Notes: generated by a model not told the origin, from the letters alone. Positions 21,091 to 32,423 are shown, counted from the first letter of the stretch. The stretch is DNA of 64,000 bases from Lumnitzera littorea (GCA_024138015.1 JAMXBB010000010.1:45681473-45745472); one strand, 5' to 3'. Translations and numbers: made by a program.

Positions 21091-22375
21091 ATGCCAACAG
21101 GTTTACCTCTGTTAAGAGGCATTGAGCATTGCATTGACCTCTAGCTTGGAGCTATCTTACCGAATCGACCAACTTACAAGCTCAAGCCTAAGCAAGTAAT
21201 CGAGCTCAAGAAATAAGTAGATGAGTTGATAAATCATGGATACTTTTGAGAGAGTATGAGCCTATGTGCCATATTAGCCGTGTTAGTACCCAAGAAAGAT
21301 GGGTCATGGAGAATGTACATTGATAGCCATACCATCAACAGAATTACTATTAAGTACCGATATTCGATCCCATGGTTGGATGACATGCTTAATGAGTTGC
21401 GTAGTGCTTGTCTCTTTTCAAAGATTGACCTAAAGAGTGGTTACCACTAAATACAAATGAGGGTAGATGGCCTTCAAGATAAGAGATGGCCTGTTCGAAT
21501 GGATTGTAATGTCATTTGACATAACTAATGTGCCAAATACATTTATTCGGCTAATGAATCATGTACTTAGAACATTGATTGGAATGTGTGTTGTAGTCTA
21601 CTTTGATGACATTTTGTTCTATAGCACTGACCTCATCACTCATGTTGAGCATTTAAGATCGGTGTTCAACATCTTCCGTATCAAGAGATTATTTGGCAAC
21701 ATGAAGAAATGAATGTTTTGTCAAAAAGAGGTTGTATTCCTTGGATATGTTGTCTTAGGGAAAGGAGTTTGAGTTGATGATAAGAAAGCCAGAGCTATTC
21801 TTGAGTGGCCTACGCTGACTAGTGTTGCTAAAGTTGGGAGCTTCCATGGTTTAGCTTCATTTTATTGGAGATTCATTTGGAATTTTAGTTCCATAACTAC
21901 ACCGTTAACTGAATTGACCAGGAAGAACACTGAGTTTAAGTAGTCAAAGAAAGCTTAGAAGAGTTTTGAAGATGTGAAGTCTAAGTTGATGTTTGCTCCA
22001 GTACTTGCCCTATCGGATATCGAGAAAGTTTTTGAGGTTGAATGTGACGCGTTTGGTGTTGGCATTGGTAATATCCTTATGTAGGAGCACTGAACAATTG
22101 CTTACTTTAGCAAAAAACTTTGAGATGCTACCTTAAATTACTCAACTTATGACAAGGAGTTCTATGCCCTTGTCTAAACACTATAGAACTGGTAGCATTA
22201 TCTATTGCTGAGAGAATTCATCATCTACTTAGATCATAAGTCTCTCAAGCAGTAGAAACTTTCTTAGTGTCATGCTAAATGGGTTGAATTTCTAGAGACT
22301 TTTTACTATGTCATTCGGTATAGGAAAGGGAGCACTAATACAGTGGTCGATGCTCTTTCTCGTAGTCATACCCTT
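21091..22375 (+). pseudogene. pol: Element B reverse transcriptase and RNase H
   Basis: RT fingers and palm: PKKDGSWRMYIDSHTINRIT, then motif A FSKIDLKSGYH (Asp codon 21427-21429) and motif C VVYFDDILFYS (YFDD at 21599-21610). Both catalytic motifs are intact. A deletion just after motif A (about 21455-21470) shifts the frame and removes part of the 'EWKT' loop. RNase H follows with VECDAFGVGIGN, YSTYDKEFYALV, and HAKWVEFLETF, ending at VVDALSRSHT. TAG replaces Trp in FK(W)SK (21940-21942) and Gln or Trp at several further places. Confidence 0.88.
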
Positions 22376-23658
22376 TTTATAACTATGCAAGTTAAGGTAC
22401 TTGAATTCGGTACCTTGTCCGATCAGTGTGAGCACGACCAATATTTTGGGCCCTTAGTAGCTAAGTGTAATGTTGGAGGTGTTGTGGATGGGTTTTACTT
22501 GAGTCAGGGGTTCTTGATGAAGGGTAAGCAAGTCTGTATGTTGAGTGGTTCGGCTAGAGAACTACTCGTCCGTGAAGCTCATGCTAGAGGCTTAGCTAAC
22601 CATTTCAAAGAAAAGAGGATAGTTGAAATACTTAAAGAACATTTCTACTGGCCTAAGATAATGAGGGATGTGTGCTAAGTTCTTGAAAGGTGTGAGGTAT
22701 GTAAACATGCAAAAGGAAGGAGAGAATTGTATGGAGAATACATAGCCCTGCCCATACTTGAGCACCCATGGATCGACTTAACCATGTATTTCATGCTTGG
22801 CCTTCCCCGAATGTCGAGAGGACGGCTCCATTTTGGTTGTGGTTAACCATTTTAACAAGATGAGCCACTTTATTCCCTTTCACAAAACTAACGATTCTTT
22901 ATTTATTGTTAACCTCTTTTTGTAGAAAATTATACGTTTGCATGGGTTGCTGAGAAGTGTTGTATCTAACTATGATTCGAAGTTCACGAGTTTCTTCTGG
23001 AAAACCCTGTGGAGGAAACTTGTCACTAAACTTATGTACTGTACTTCTTGCTACCCTCAAACAGATAGCTGAATTGAGGTAGTAAATAGGATAGTCGGTA
23101 ACCTTTTGTGAGCGGCTATAGGGAAGAATTTATACGATTGGGACCTATGCCTACCTGTCATCGAGTTCACTTACAATCGATTCGTTCAAAGCTTGATAGG
23201 AAGGTCACCTTTTGAGTTCATCTATGGACTTAACCTAAACTTACTTATGGATATAGTTGTCAGCTCGGCCATATAAGGGAAAAGTCAATCTGGCTTACAG
23301 TGTACTGAGGAATTCCAAAAGTTACATTAGAAGATTGTCGAGCAACTAGTACGGACTGTAGCCCAGTAGAAGGAACAAGGAAGCTACAGAAGGAGATGAG
23401 TGGTTTATAGCCCTGTAGACCTTATTGGGTCCACCTCAGTAAGGAGCATTTCCTTAGGAAGAGAATGAACAAACTTTCTCCCAGATTAGATGGACTTGTT
23501 AAAATTTTTGAGTGCATCAATGACAATGCCTATGACCTAGAGCTACTTGACGGATATGGTGTATCTGCTACTTTTAATGTGGCTGATTTGATACCTTATA
23601 TACTCGATGAAGAAGAGGGCCAAGATTCAAGGGCAAATCTTCAACAACCTTAGGGAAT
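22376..23658 (+). pseudogene. pol: Element B integrase with CRM-like tail
   Basis: HHCC region: REAHARGLANHFKEKRIVE ... HFYWPKIMRDVC and ERCEVCKHAKGR. The catalytic core is damaged: the first Asp is Tyr (LTMYFMLGLP, codon 22787-22789) and the second is Asn (SNYDSKF, codon 22968-22970). The Glu segment (IEVVNR) remains. The C-terminus reads SATFNVADLIPYILDEEEG and, after one TAG at 23651-23653, its frame continues over the LTR boundary as GIDELSTTSLLTRA. CRM elements are known to end their polyprotein inside the 3' LTR with a PLTRxRA-like motif, so this tail supports the CRM assignment. Confidence 0.83.
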
Positions 23659-25348
23659 TGATGAGCTATCGACTACTAGTTTACTTACTCGCGCATGACT
23701 CTTAGGCCTCCAATCCTTCACCCGAAGAATTCTCTCTTATTAACTTGCTAACAATGAGAAACTTTATGTAGAAGAAGGATTGTTGCGAATCGTGACCAAG
23801 AACAAATAAGGCCGATTGCTGGGTAGGTCTAAGTTTGCAGAAAACTAAAAAATTGATTAATGGGGAAAGTACGGAAGGCAAAATGAAGAATGAAACAATA
23901 AGCGAAACCTACGAATAGCTCTAGAGGATATGACGCACCAATGAAACTTTCGAGGACTTACGGCATAATTTGATATGACGTATGAATTGGTCTGGTGAGG
24001 TTACTTGTCACCTAACCTTGCTTAGGGGAAAGGATAAGAGTGATATCGAGAGTAAACAAACAGTGTTTACATAAGGAAGAATGATATGATATATGGTATG
24101 ATCCTTTCTAGCTATAAGTACAAGGGTATTTATACCCATAAGTTAGGGTAACTTGTCTAAAAAAGAAAAGACAAAAAAGGACATTTCTTAAGGAAGTAAT
24201 GTACAAGATACAAAAAGGTAAAAATGAATATACAAGAAAAACAATCATTGGTGTAACAGATTCTGCACATGATACTATACACGTTACGACGCTGCATTGG
24301 CGAGGTCGTTAGAAGTGTAGACAAAAAAAGTACACACAGATGGGCTTGTCCGAGTAAAGATGGCTTAGTTAGTCTAGAATCTCTCTCTCAGCTCTTCGAC
24401 AAGGAAGATGCTGAGTAATTAGTCGGCTCAGTGCTAGAGAGTAATCATCAACTTAGCATACTATAGAAAAATGGGTAGTCATACGGCTCGGCATGAAGGG
24501 TGACTTGGCAAAGAAGTACTCGACCTTGGCAGGGGTTGGTTGGAATAGAAGGATTCGTCGCGCTAGCTCCTCTAGCCCTCGAGCTCGGTTGTGAGTTAGA
24601 GGTTTGATAGCCTGGTTCCCATCAAGGATGGTTAAATTCCTTGAAAGCTTTGGAAGGTTATACCCTGCTCTGTTTTCTCCCTATTATGTCAAGTGATCCA
24701 ACCTCTAACTGCCTATAAATTCTTACTAAGTGATGAGGCATTCTCCTTCTATTGAGTACTTCTCTCTTAGCCTCCTTCCAGCTTTTACGGCGTCCTTTCA
24801 CATCTCGGCCTCTTTAATATCTTGACTCTTCTTGCCTGCTGTGCTCAGAGAATCCTTGTATAGAACTAGTGTTGCACTACCACCTGTTCTTTTCATCTAA
24901 CATTGTACTATTTTTTCCTTTTTATCTTTTGTCCCTTTTACTCTTTTGTATGTACTAGGAATTCCCTTTTTGTAATTTCTTTATTTGTAATGTTTCCCTA
25001 GAGACTTACTATAAATAGTCCATTCTCCTTATAAGCCAGAATCATCTTACTTCAAAAATAGACATTGAATATTCTGCTCTTACAAGACATCCCTCTCTAA
25101 GTCCCTTTCATACACTCTTATCTAATCTTGCTGAGGTGGACCTTTACATTAATATGTGCGTCATATCAAATGAAGTGTCAAGTCATATTGTGTTTATTGG
25201 TGGGTTGCATCCTCCAAGTAGCTTCACGTCGGCTACTTTAGTCAGTTCTTAGACCAATTCACCTTATTTTCTTCGATATTTCGAAGGACTCATCAATTTG
25301 AATCCGTTATGATAAGTCTTGGTGATAACTAAGCTAATAAGCACATCA
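23659..25348 (+). mobile_element. Element B 3' LTR, interrupted by a solo LTR
   Basis: Starts TGATGAGC and ends GCACATCA like the left LTR. After removal of 23781-24624 and one AGGAT duplication, 841 bp remain. A TATA box tataaatag is at 25010-25018. The purine-rich gggaat just before it may be part of the PPT. Confidence 0.9.
23781..24624 (-). mobile_element. Solo LTR (844 bp) with AGGAT target duplication
   Basis: The insert begins TGTTGCGAATCG and ends TTCCCATCA and is flanked on both sides by AGGAT (23776-23780, 24625-24629). The empty site is preserved in the other LTR of B (about 18371-18380, 'aaggatggtt'). There is no internal region, so it is a solo LTR left by LTR-LTR recombination. 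The minus strand carries TATAAATA (24127-24134), suggesting minus orientation. The family is not identified; 460-858 looks like a truncated relative. Confidence 0.88.
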
Positions 25349-27586
25349 GCTATCCTATTAAACCCTAAACGAGTACTATCTTTTAACTTTTCGATTTTAA
25401 TTTTACTTTTTAAATACCTTTCCAATAATGATTATTTACAAGCTATAACTTATTTACAAAAAAATAAGAATTTAAAGAATTATCTATTAAATGGGGAAAA
25501 TAAATTTTTTCCATATTTTAAGTTGCCTCCATACGTACAGGTGTTTATGTACTTGTTATTCGAGATTAGACTTCCATAGTTCTATTATGAAAACTTAAGT
25601 GAGTTGGTTTATTTTAAATTTAAAAAAAGTGGTTGAGTTTGCATCTCTTAGCTGTAAATTAAATTAGTATTTTTATTTTGGGAAATTTCTAAAATGTCCT
25701 AATTTAAAAAGGATTGATTAATTTTTATTTTAGAAAATTGATTTTTTTAAGTGATAAAATAACTTTATTATTTTTGTTATTTATTTATTTATTCTTTTTG
25801 TTTCGATTAAAATGTAGAGATAAATAAAAACAAAACTAAGCTTTTCTTTTCTTTTATTTTTTTTCTTCTTTTCCATTTTTTCTTTCCTCTCTTTTTTCTT
25901 TTTTCTTTCTTCCTTTTCTTTCTCTTTTTTTTTCTTTTTCTTTTTTCTATTTGCTTTTGTTTTTGGTTTATATATATATATATATTTGTTACCATACAAT
26001 ATTTACAGTCAATGCATAAGTATTAAAAAAAAAAAAAAACACAAACAACAAAACAAAAATAGTAGAATTGCAAAAAAGGTGCTAAGCCAATCTTGTGGGT
26101 CTGATTGGAGTTATGCATAAGTCGATCAACAAATTAGATCTTTGGATCTGGGTTAGGTTATGGGTCAACACGTGACCCGTATGTCTGTAGCAACAATGAA
26201 TGATAGCGGAGGTTAGGGGTATTCTCCGATTAGCTTTTGAAGTGGGTAAACCCACTTTTGTAGGTATGTTATTAAGCTTAGTGGATGTGGGATGGATGCT
26301 TCAGCCTAACTTAGCTGTTTGGTTGGCATTGATGGAGTTGGTGGTGGTATTGGGTTGTGCAAGGATAGGGTTAAGGTACATAGCCATATGTGTTGTGGAT
26401 CTAGGTTAAGTTACTGATTTGGGTCATATGTGAGGTTGTTGGTCAAGGGGGGTCGTTGGATGTTGGGTTTAGAGAGGATTACGGGCGAGAGAGAATGGGG
26501 GCTCGACAATGTATGTGTGAGAGAGAGAGAGTCGAATGGTGCGGTGGGTGTGTGGTGTTTTGTGTGTAGCTACACTTAAAGGTGATAGGGCATGGGGGTT
26601 GTGATTAGCGAAGGGGATGGTAGTTTTTGTTGATTGCTGTATTGGCACATATAGTGGCTAATGCTATACTGTATTCGGATCAAGGTTGCGTGAGAGTATG
26701 GGTCGTGTGTGTCGTAGTTGTACGGTAAGCATGAGTGGACAGTGAGTGAGTAGGTTGGTCGAATGGATTGTGCGTATAGATGGTGGTAGCAGTGGTGTTT
26801 GGCTTCGATCTGTGTATGTATTGTATGGATTTGGGATATATAATGAGTGACTAAGAGAGAGAGATGTTGTAGGCTTAGGGCATCGTGTGTGTGTGGTTTA
26901 GTGTGCGGATTCTAAAGAGAGAGAGAGAGAGAGGTCAGTATGTATTGCAGTAGGCCTACTGTTGTGGTGTAGTTTACTTTTTTAAGTGAGAAAGGGAGGG
27001 AAAGAAAAGGAAAGAGGAGAAGAAGAAGGGAAAATGTGTTGTTAAGGCTAACTACAAAGTGTCACATGTCATAACTAGACACGTGGCTTAGTGATTCCTT
27101 GACTTGTGGCAGCATGTTGTATGAAGAAGAAGAAAAAATAAAAGACATTTTTATGCCTCTAATGAGATTCGAACCCCTAATCCCAAGTTAGACTTAATGC
27201 CAAACCAAAGTGCTTATTTGTTAGGTTATTAACCTGTGCCTTATTTTGCACATATGGACAAGGTCAGCTTGGGCTAGATTCAAATCTAAGCTTAAGCCCA
27301 ATGACCATCTCCTTTTTTTTTTCTACCTAAATTAAAAACTCCACACTATTAAACTATTTAAAAATTTCTTATTTTCTAAATTTCCTAAATTCTCTTTTTT
27401 TTTTTTTTTGTAACTTGTTTGATTTTTTTTTATGTTTTTCTAAATTTATATATATATTTTTTATTTTATCTACATTTCTTATTTTTTTGTAGTTTTCTAA
27501 GTTTCTTTAAATTTTTCCTAAATTAGGACCTTTTATCTTATCTTAAAAATTTTGAAAATAAAGGAGGCAAAAATGGGGTGTCTACA
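25349..27586 (-). mobile_element. Outer part of the element C 5' LTR
   Basis: Continuation of the C LTR after element B. It holds a long pyrimidine tract (25843-25950), a (ta)n run (about 25969-25986), GA-rich microsatellites (26520-26532, 26914-26932), and a tRNA-like segment (27164-27240). It ends ggtgtctaca at 27586, the reverse complement of TGTAGACACC. No real ORF: the Lys-rich minus-strand ORFs at 25781-25999 are translations of the pyrimidine tract. Confidence 0.8.
27164..27240 (-). other. tRNA-like segment in the C LTR
   Basis: On the minus strand GGCACAGGTTAATAACCTAA leads to GGGGTTCGAATCTC. The last part matches a Pol III B box (GGTTCGAATC) and the first resembles an A box. The D LTR has a shortened version at 41922-41982. 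The segment cannot be folded into a convincing complete tRNA, so I do not call a tRNA gene. Confidence 0.5.
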
Positions 27587-27939
27587 ATATCTTTGTGAGC
27601 TGCTTAAGCTTATGCTTTGGATTATTGAGTGTTTTTTTGCTCTTTAATCTTTCTTGTTCTTATCAATTTTCTTCTCAAGATTGTGGTGAATTCTTTCATT
27701 TGAGCAAGTTAATGAGTCGCATCTAAACCTCATTTAAAACCCTGAGCCTTGGTTTGGTTTTTGTGAGTTGTATCGAAACCCATTTCGAGCTCAACTCCTG
27801 ATTGTGTTTGTGTCTTAGTGCATAATATCCATCCAAATTCACATTCAAAATGCTATTTCACTTCCTGATTTCTCATTTCTATTGAACTTTGAATACCCAT
27901 TTGTAGTTTGTGCTTACTGTGTGCTTCGAATTATATCAT
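27587..27939. other. Unassigned sequence
   Basis: 353 bp between the outer end of the C LTR and fragment F. T-rich, with no ORF and no similarity to other parts of the window that I could see. It may be host sequence or decayed pol. Confidence 0.4.
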
Positions 27940-28790
27940 ATCATCAGCTTAATCACTTTAAAGAAATCAAACTGTCATTGTTTTATACTGGTTGCCATCA
28001 ATTATTTCACTAAATGGGTTGAAGCCTTGTCTTATTTGAATGTCACTAAGAGAGTAGCGGTCAAGTTTATTAAGACAGATATCCTAGCTCAATACATGAC
28101 TCTTGAGATAATCATTATCAATAATGGTACAAATCTCAACAACAAACTCATGTTTGAGTTGCATCGACAGTTTAAGATCATCTATAGGAACTTTACTCCC
28201 TATCAACCTTAGGTGAACGGAACTGTTGAAATTGCTAATTAAAACCTCAGGAGAATTATTAAAAAGATGGTTATTACATGTTGAGATTGGCATGAGATGT
28301 TATCGTTTGTACTCATGGCCTCTTGAACTTCTATCAAAACGTTGATAGGAGTGACACCTTATTCCTTAATATATGGCATTGAAGTAGTACTACTGGTTGA
28401 GGCTAAAATCCCATCTCTTAGGGTGCAATCAGAAACACAATTGGATGAGGCTGATTGGGTAAAGAAGCACATTGAGCATTTGAACTTAATTGATAAAAAA
28501 AATTGATAGCCCTATGTCATAATCAATACTTCAACAAAGAGTGGCTCGAGCTTTTAATAAGAAGGTATGGCCTTGGAATTTCAAAGAAGGTGATGTGGTG
28601 CTAAGAAAAGTTCTTGCCAATGTATAAGATCCTAGAAAGAAATTTGCTCTGAATTATGGGGGTCCTTATACTATGAAACAAGTATTGCTTAGAGTGGCTT
28701 TAATTTTATCATAAATAGATGGTCTAGATTTGGTGGACCTCATAAATGCTGATGCAGTGATAAAAATCATTGGAATTTAATGCTAGCAAT
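27940..28790 (+). pseudogene. pol: Fragment F: integrase core and C-terminus
   Basis: Plus-strand fragment starting inside the integrase core: FILVAINYFTKWVEALSYL, then KFIKTDILAQYM and IIINNGTNLNNKLMFEL. The second catalytic Asp is Asn (INNG), as in element D. The Glu region (VNGTVEIAN) remains, followed by the C-terminal half SETQLDEADWVKKHIEHLNL. It matches element D 52200-53003 throughout. Upstream domains are missing; the left end is about 350 bp from the C LTR. Stops (TAG, TAA, TGA) and frameshifts break the C-terminal part. Confidence 0.83.
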
Positions 28791-29172
28791 CTTAATTATA
28801 CTATAGCTTAATTCCATTTTCTATGAGCAAAGTTGGTATCTCTAAAGGTTGTCAACATTGGAATAACCTTTAGCAGTTTTCTTACTCCATCAAAAGGTCT
28901 TATCCTTTTAACAAAGATGATTAACAAAACTCTTTAAATACTTGATTATGAAATTCATTCTCCTCGATGGGGAGATTTCTTTTCTATTTATTAGGGCAAT
29001 GTTACATCTAAAAGAGCAAACACCTAATGGCAAATAGTTATTACTTAGTTAGAGATAAAGGTTAAGGTTTGACCAAAGGAAGTTGAAAGGTAGTTCAATG
29101 AAAACCTTAAGAGTTGATAAGTAGGGTTAGATTTTTGAAACATGACTTTTTCTACTCAAAGAAAATGGTAAT
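28791..29172 (+). other. 3'UTR of fragment F
   Basis: Non-coding, similar to the first 300 bp of element D's 3'UTR (53004-53310). Shared landmarks are 'attggaata', 'attaacaaaa' with 'tctttaaa', and 'gatggggag'. It is cut by the Athila-like LTR at 29173. Confidence 0.65.
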
Positions 29173-30754
29173 TGATAGAGCTTAATTGTGCCTATTACAT
29201 AAGTAGATTTTATATTGCTTTTATAGACTTTTTGCTATAATTTTAGTGTAAATTGGTATTTTATTTGTTAATATTTTATTTTATCACTTTATTACATTAA
29301 TTTGTATTTTTTTATATTTTTTATAGGAAAAATACGCGGCATTGAAAAATATACACAAGATGATGGAAGCATGCAAAATTGCAAGATGGAATGTATATAC
29401 AAGAGCTCTACGGGCTATGACCACATCCGTAGTCTTAAGCCATGTTCATTCCATAGATGGAAGACATGTGTCATTTATTGAATGAAGCTGAGTTCTCAAT
29501 TCTAGATAGGTTGTGTATCATTTACATTGGAAAATATACACGAGACGATGGAAGCATGTAAAATTCTAGGATGGAATTTACATACGAGAGCTCTACGGGC
29601 AAGGACCATGTTCGTGGTCTTAAGCTATGGTCATTCCATGGATGGAAGACATGTGTCATTTATTGAATGAAGCTGGGTTCCTAATTCCAGATATGTTGTG
29701 TATCATTTATTCCATGTGAGAATTGAAGCATATGAAGACCACATGCAAAGACTATGGCCATGGTTCTAGGTATGGTCTTCTAGATTATTATTGAAAAGAA
29801 TTAAAGAATAGATTAAAGAACATACACTTATATTTTGCGGGCCTACTCTTATATAGGAGTCCTTGTATTATAAATAGAAGGCCTTGTAAATAAAAAAAAA
29901 AAGGAGATGTAGACAGAAGAGAGAAGATGCGGTCGATTAAGGTTTTCAAGTAGTATTTTTTTTTTTTTTGGATTTTAACATTGGAAATAATAGGAGACAA
30001 TATTTGGTCTTGAATCAATAGTTGGAACTCCTTATAGGTTGTTTCATTCTTCTTATTATATTCTTGATTTGGATATTATTTTCAATGATATTTATTTTGT
30101 GCTTTATTTGATAATGTTTATTGGATAATTAGTTGATGAATTGTGCCTATTGTTTAAAGTCTATAATTCCCTAACCATGATAACATGTATTTTGACTTTA
30201 TTAGAATACGTGTTAATTAAGATTCAGTTGTAAGACCTTTTCTAATTGCTTACTATGAAATGGATAATTTAGATTGAAGAGACATAATGTATGCCTTTAA
30301 TTCAATTAAGGTTTAAGAATTATAGAGGATTAATTTAATTTACCTCTTGTCTGGTGATAAAAATGATAAATTGGTTACTCTTGGCTATTCGCTTTGCAAG
30401 AAAGAATTACTATTGCTTAATTGTTTTAAAACTAAACTTGTTAAAAACGTCTTTATTAGCATTAACTGGTATTCTAATTATCTGATTACAATTGAATCCT
30501 TTACAGATGTTGAATATCCTAAAATATTTATTTTTTTAATTTAGTTGTAGAATTTAATTTATTTTCTAAATCCTTGATTTTATTTACCTAGATTTAGACA
30601 GGATTAATACTATTAAAAATTAGACATCATTCCCTGTGGATTTGACCTAGTTCTTATAGGTTTTATTACTACATAAATGACTTAGTGCACTTGTTAGTAA
30701 AAATATGCTTTTGTATTTGTTATTAAATGTAAAGTTAGGTTAGGTGTATTAAGT
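29173..30754 (+). mobile_element. Element G: Athila-like LTR
   Basis: Begins TGATAGAGCTTAATTGTGCC at 29173 and ends near 30754, just before the PBS-like sequence. It contains the segment 'ccctgtggatttgacct' (30635-30651), widely seen near the LTR end of Athila-type elements. A 185-bp internal tandem duplication is at 29341-29710. The right boundary is approximate. No matching 3' LTR was found in the window. Confidence 0.65.
29341..29710 (+). repeat. 185-bp tandem duplication in the G LTR
   Basis: Two copies (29341-29525 and 29526-29710) from 'attg(a/g)aaaatatacac' to 'ttgtgtatcattta'. Each contains gatggaatg and cattccat in inverted order, so each can form a hairpin. The copies differ at roughly a tenth of sites by eye. 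Confidence 0.88.
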
Positions 30755-30772
30755 TTTTGGCCCCATTGTCAA
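30755..30772 (+). other. Degraded PBS of element G (tRNA-Asp type)
   Basis: tttggccccattgtcaag aligns with the tTGGCGCCGTTGCCGGGG used by Athila elements, which is complementary to the 3' end of plant tRNA-Asp. Several mismatches are C-to-T or G-to-A at former CpG/CHG sites. Confidence 0.65.
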
Positions 30773-30938
30773 GGAATGAGTTGCGCTAATTTTGGTATTT
30801 AAGACAGTTTAGATTTATGTGCTTTATTTTCTTTGCTTGTTTACCTTCTTTAATTTTGTTTTCTTTGTTTATTTTCTTTTAGTTTCTTTTTAGTGTTAGA
30901 TTTTTACTTCTTTTTATTTTATTTTGGAGGAACTTTTT

Positions 30939-32060
30939 ATGGATGATCAACGTGTACAATCTTTTCTCTTATGTTGTACAATAGAGCTTTGAGTACAAAT
31001 CCTTTCTTTCCAACAGCATGAGAATGAATCATTATATGAAGTATGGTTAAGGTTTCGCAATATGATGAACGATAGAAGTCCATCTCATGACACCCTTACC
31101 AAAAATCAATTGTTAATATTTTATGATGGGATCTGTTGTCATGATAAATCTAGAATTGAAGCTACTATTAGAGGGCCATTGATAGCAATGCTAATGATGC
31201 AAATGATTAGAATAATTGACAAAGTAGCATATTATCAACATGATAAACAAGCTTTCTCTGTAAATTCTATGATTCCAGCTCTAGAAAAAGAGGGCAAAAA
31301 ATTATTAAGGGATTTGGAGCAAAAGTGTGAAGAAAGATTTGAAAAGCAGAGTTCAATCATTTGAAGATTAAAGACTTAGTTAGCATAGGCACTAAAGCTT
31401 TTTACCACTACACTGGTCGTTGTAAAAGGAAGCCAAAAAGATTTTTGTGAATAGAGGAAGGAATTAAATCCTTTTTAGTCTACTATAGATGAAGAAAAAA
31501 AAGCTAGAATTGCTAGTGATTATGTCTAAAAATTCACAGGCTAAATGAAGTTTTCTAGTAACAAGAGAGATGAAGCAAAAAGAAGAAAAACCAGCTTGGG
31601 AAGTAGTGATTGAGAAACTTGCGAATGTGACCATGAAGTGGTTTGAAAGATTGGAGAGATAATTTGAAGACATCATGAAGACTTTTGCCTTTGTTGAGCT
31701 AGTCATTGCAATACATCTAAGGTCAAGCAAGAAAGTTGAGTTCTAAGAATTATTGACTTCTACATCAAATTCAAAGGAAGGAGATGTATGGAAAATGTGC
31801 AACCCTGAAGAATGTGAGCCCATTACTAACCCAAATATGCACTTTATACCTTTTCTAGAACACTTATGTAAATAAAAAACTGATGAAGATTATGAATCAT
31901 TTCTAGAAATGTTTAAGAAGGTGGAAATTAATATTCCCTTGGTGGATTTATTAGATTAATTAGAGCAAACATCTTGCTATAGACGTTATCTAAAAGAAAT
32001 ATGGCTAAGAAAAGAAAAATTAATATGCGAGAAATAGTTATGTTTACTTAAGTTTGCACT
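30939..32060 (+). pseudogene. gag: Element G gag (Athila-like)
   Basis: From the ATG at 30939, one frame runs to the stop near 31364, interrupted once early on. It reads ENESLYEVWLRFRNMMND, LTKNQLLIFYDGICCHDKSR and RGPLIAMLMMQMIRIIDKVA, the gag core typical of Athila elements. A Lys/Glu-rich segment follows. Further on, in other frames, are NPNMHFIPFLEHLCK and FLEMFKKVEINIPLVDLLD, then RRYLKEIWLRKEKL, the spacer normally found between gag and protease in Athila. Several stops and frameshifts. No zinc knuckle was recognised. Confidence 0.8.
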
Positions 32061-32423
32061 AAATCATTGAAGGGTACCCTTCCCTTTAAATTAAATGATC
32101 TGGGAAAATTCACTTTAAATTGCACTATAGGAGATAAAAATCTTAAGAATTCATTTTATGATTTAGGTGCAAGTATTAATATGATCTCTTTCTCTATAGT
32201 AAAAAAATTAGGATTAGGGGATACAATAAAAAAAAAATTGAAATGACAATTCAATTAGTTGATGGGTCATTCAAAAAACCGAAAAGGATGATTGAGAATA
32301 TACTTTTGAAAATGTATAAACATATATTCCTACAGACTTTGTAGTCTTGGATATAAAAGAAAATTTAGAAATTCTTATCATCCTAGGGCATTGATTCTTA
32401 GCCATTGTAAGAGCTGTAATTGG
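32061..32423 (+). pseudogene. pro: Element G protease, truncated
   Basis: Contains YDLGASINMISFSIVKKLGL, the Athila form of the aspartic protease active site (D-L-G), followed by MTIQLVDGSFKKPKRMI and a LATVRAVIG-like end. Similarity stops abruptly near 32423 and unrelated sequence starts. RT, RNase H and integrase of this element are absent. Confidence 0.8.

Larger units (their letters stand above)
18251..25348 (+). mobile_element. Element B: CRM-like Ty3/gypsy chromovirus nested in the C LTR
   Basis: A complete but decayed plus-strand element with LTRs at 18251-19089 and 23659-25348, flanked by the 5-bp target duplication GCTAT (18246-18250 and 25349-25353). Excluding a nested solo LTR, the right LTR is 841 bp against 839 bp on the left. 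The PBS is complementary to initiator tRNA-Met. The gag, protease, RT, RNase H and integrase domains resemble those of CRM centromeric chromoviruses, such as the RYRYSIPWLDDMLNEL segment of RT. CRM elements favour centromeres in many plants, so this suggests, but does not show, a (peri)centromeric setting. Confidence 0.88.
16639..27586 (-). mobile_element. Element C: 5' LTR, leader and short ORF of a D-family element, split by element B
   Basis: The minus-strand 5' LTR runs from 27586 (TGTAGACACC start on the minus strand) to 17969, but 7.1 kb of element B is nested in it. Removing B and one copy of its 5-bp duplication leaves 2515 bp, close to the 2671-bp LTR of element D. Left of the LTR are the PBS (17947-17966), a leader matching D, and a short ORF at 17128-17328. 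Positions 16639-17127 carry A/T runs and a CTCTCTCT/AGAGAGAGAG inverted repeat (about 16752-16798). No gag or pol remains; the element was cut at the junction with A. Confidence 0.78.

Noticed and set aside
25781..25999. Lys-rich minus-strand ORFs
   Set aside because: They come from a pyrimidine tract in the C LTR.
26200..26409. Plus-strand hydrophobic ORF (69 codons)
   Set aside because: It lies in the C LTR, has no counterpart in the D LTR that I could see, and has no domain; a chance ORF.
27164..27240. tRNA gene
   Set aside because: Has box-like blocks, but no complete cloverleaf with acceptor pairing can be built, and the same segment in D is 25 bp shorter.
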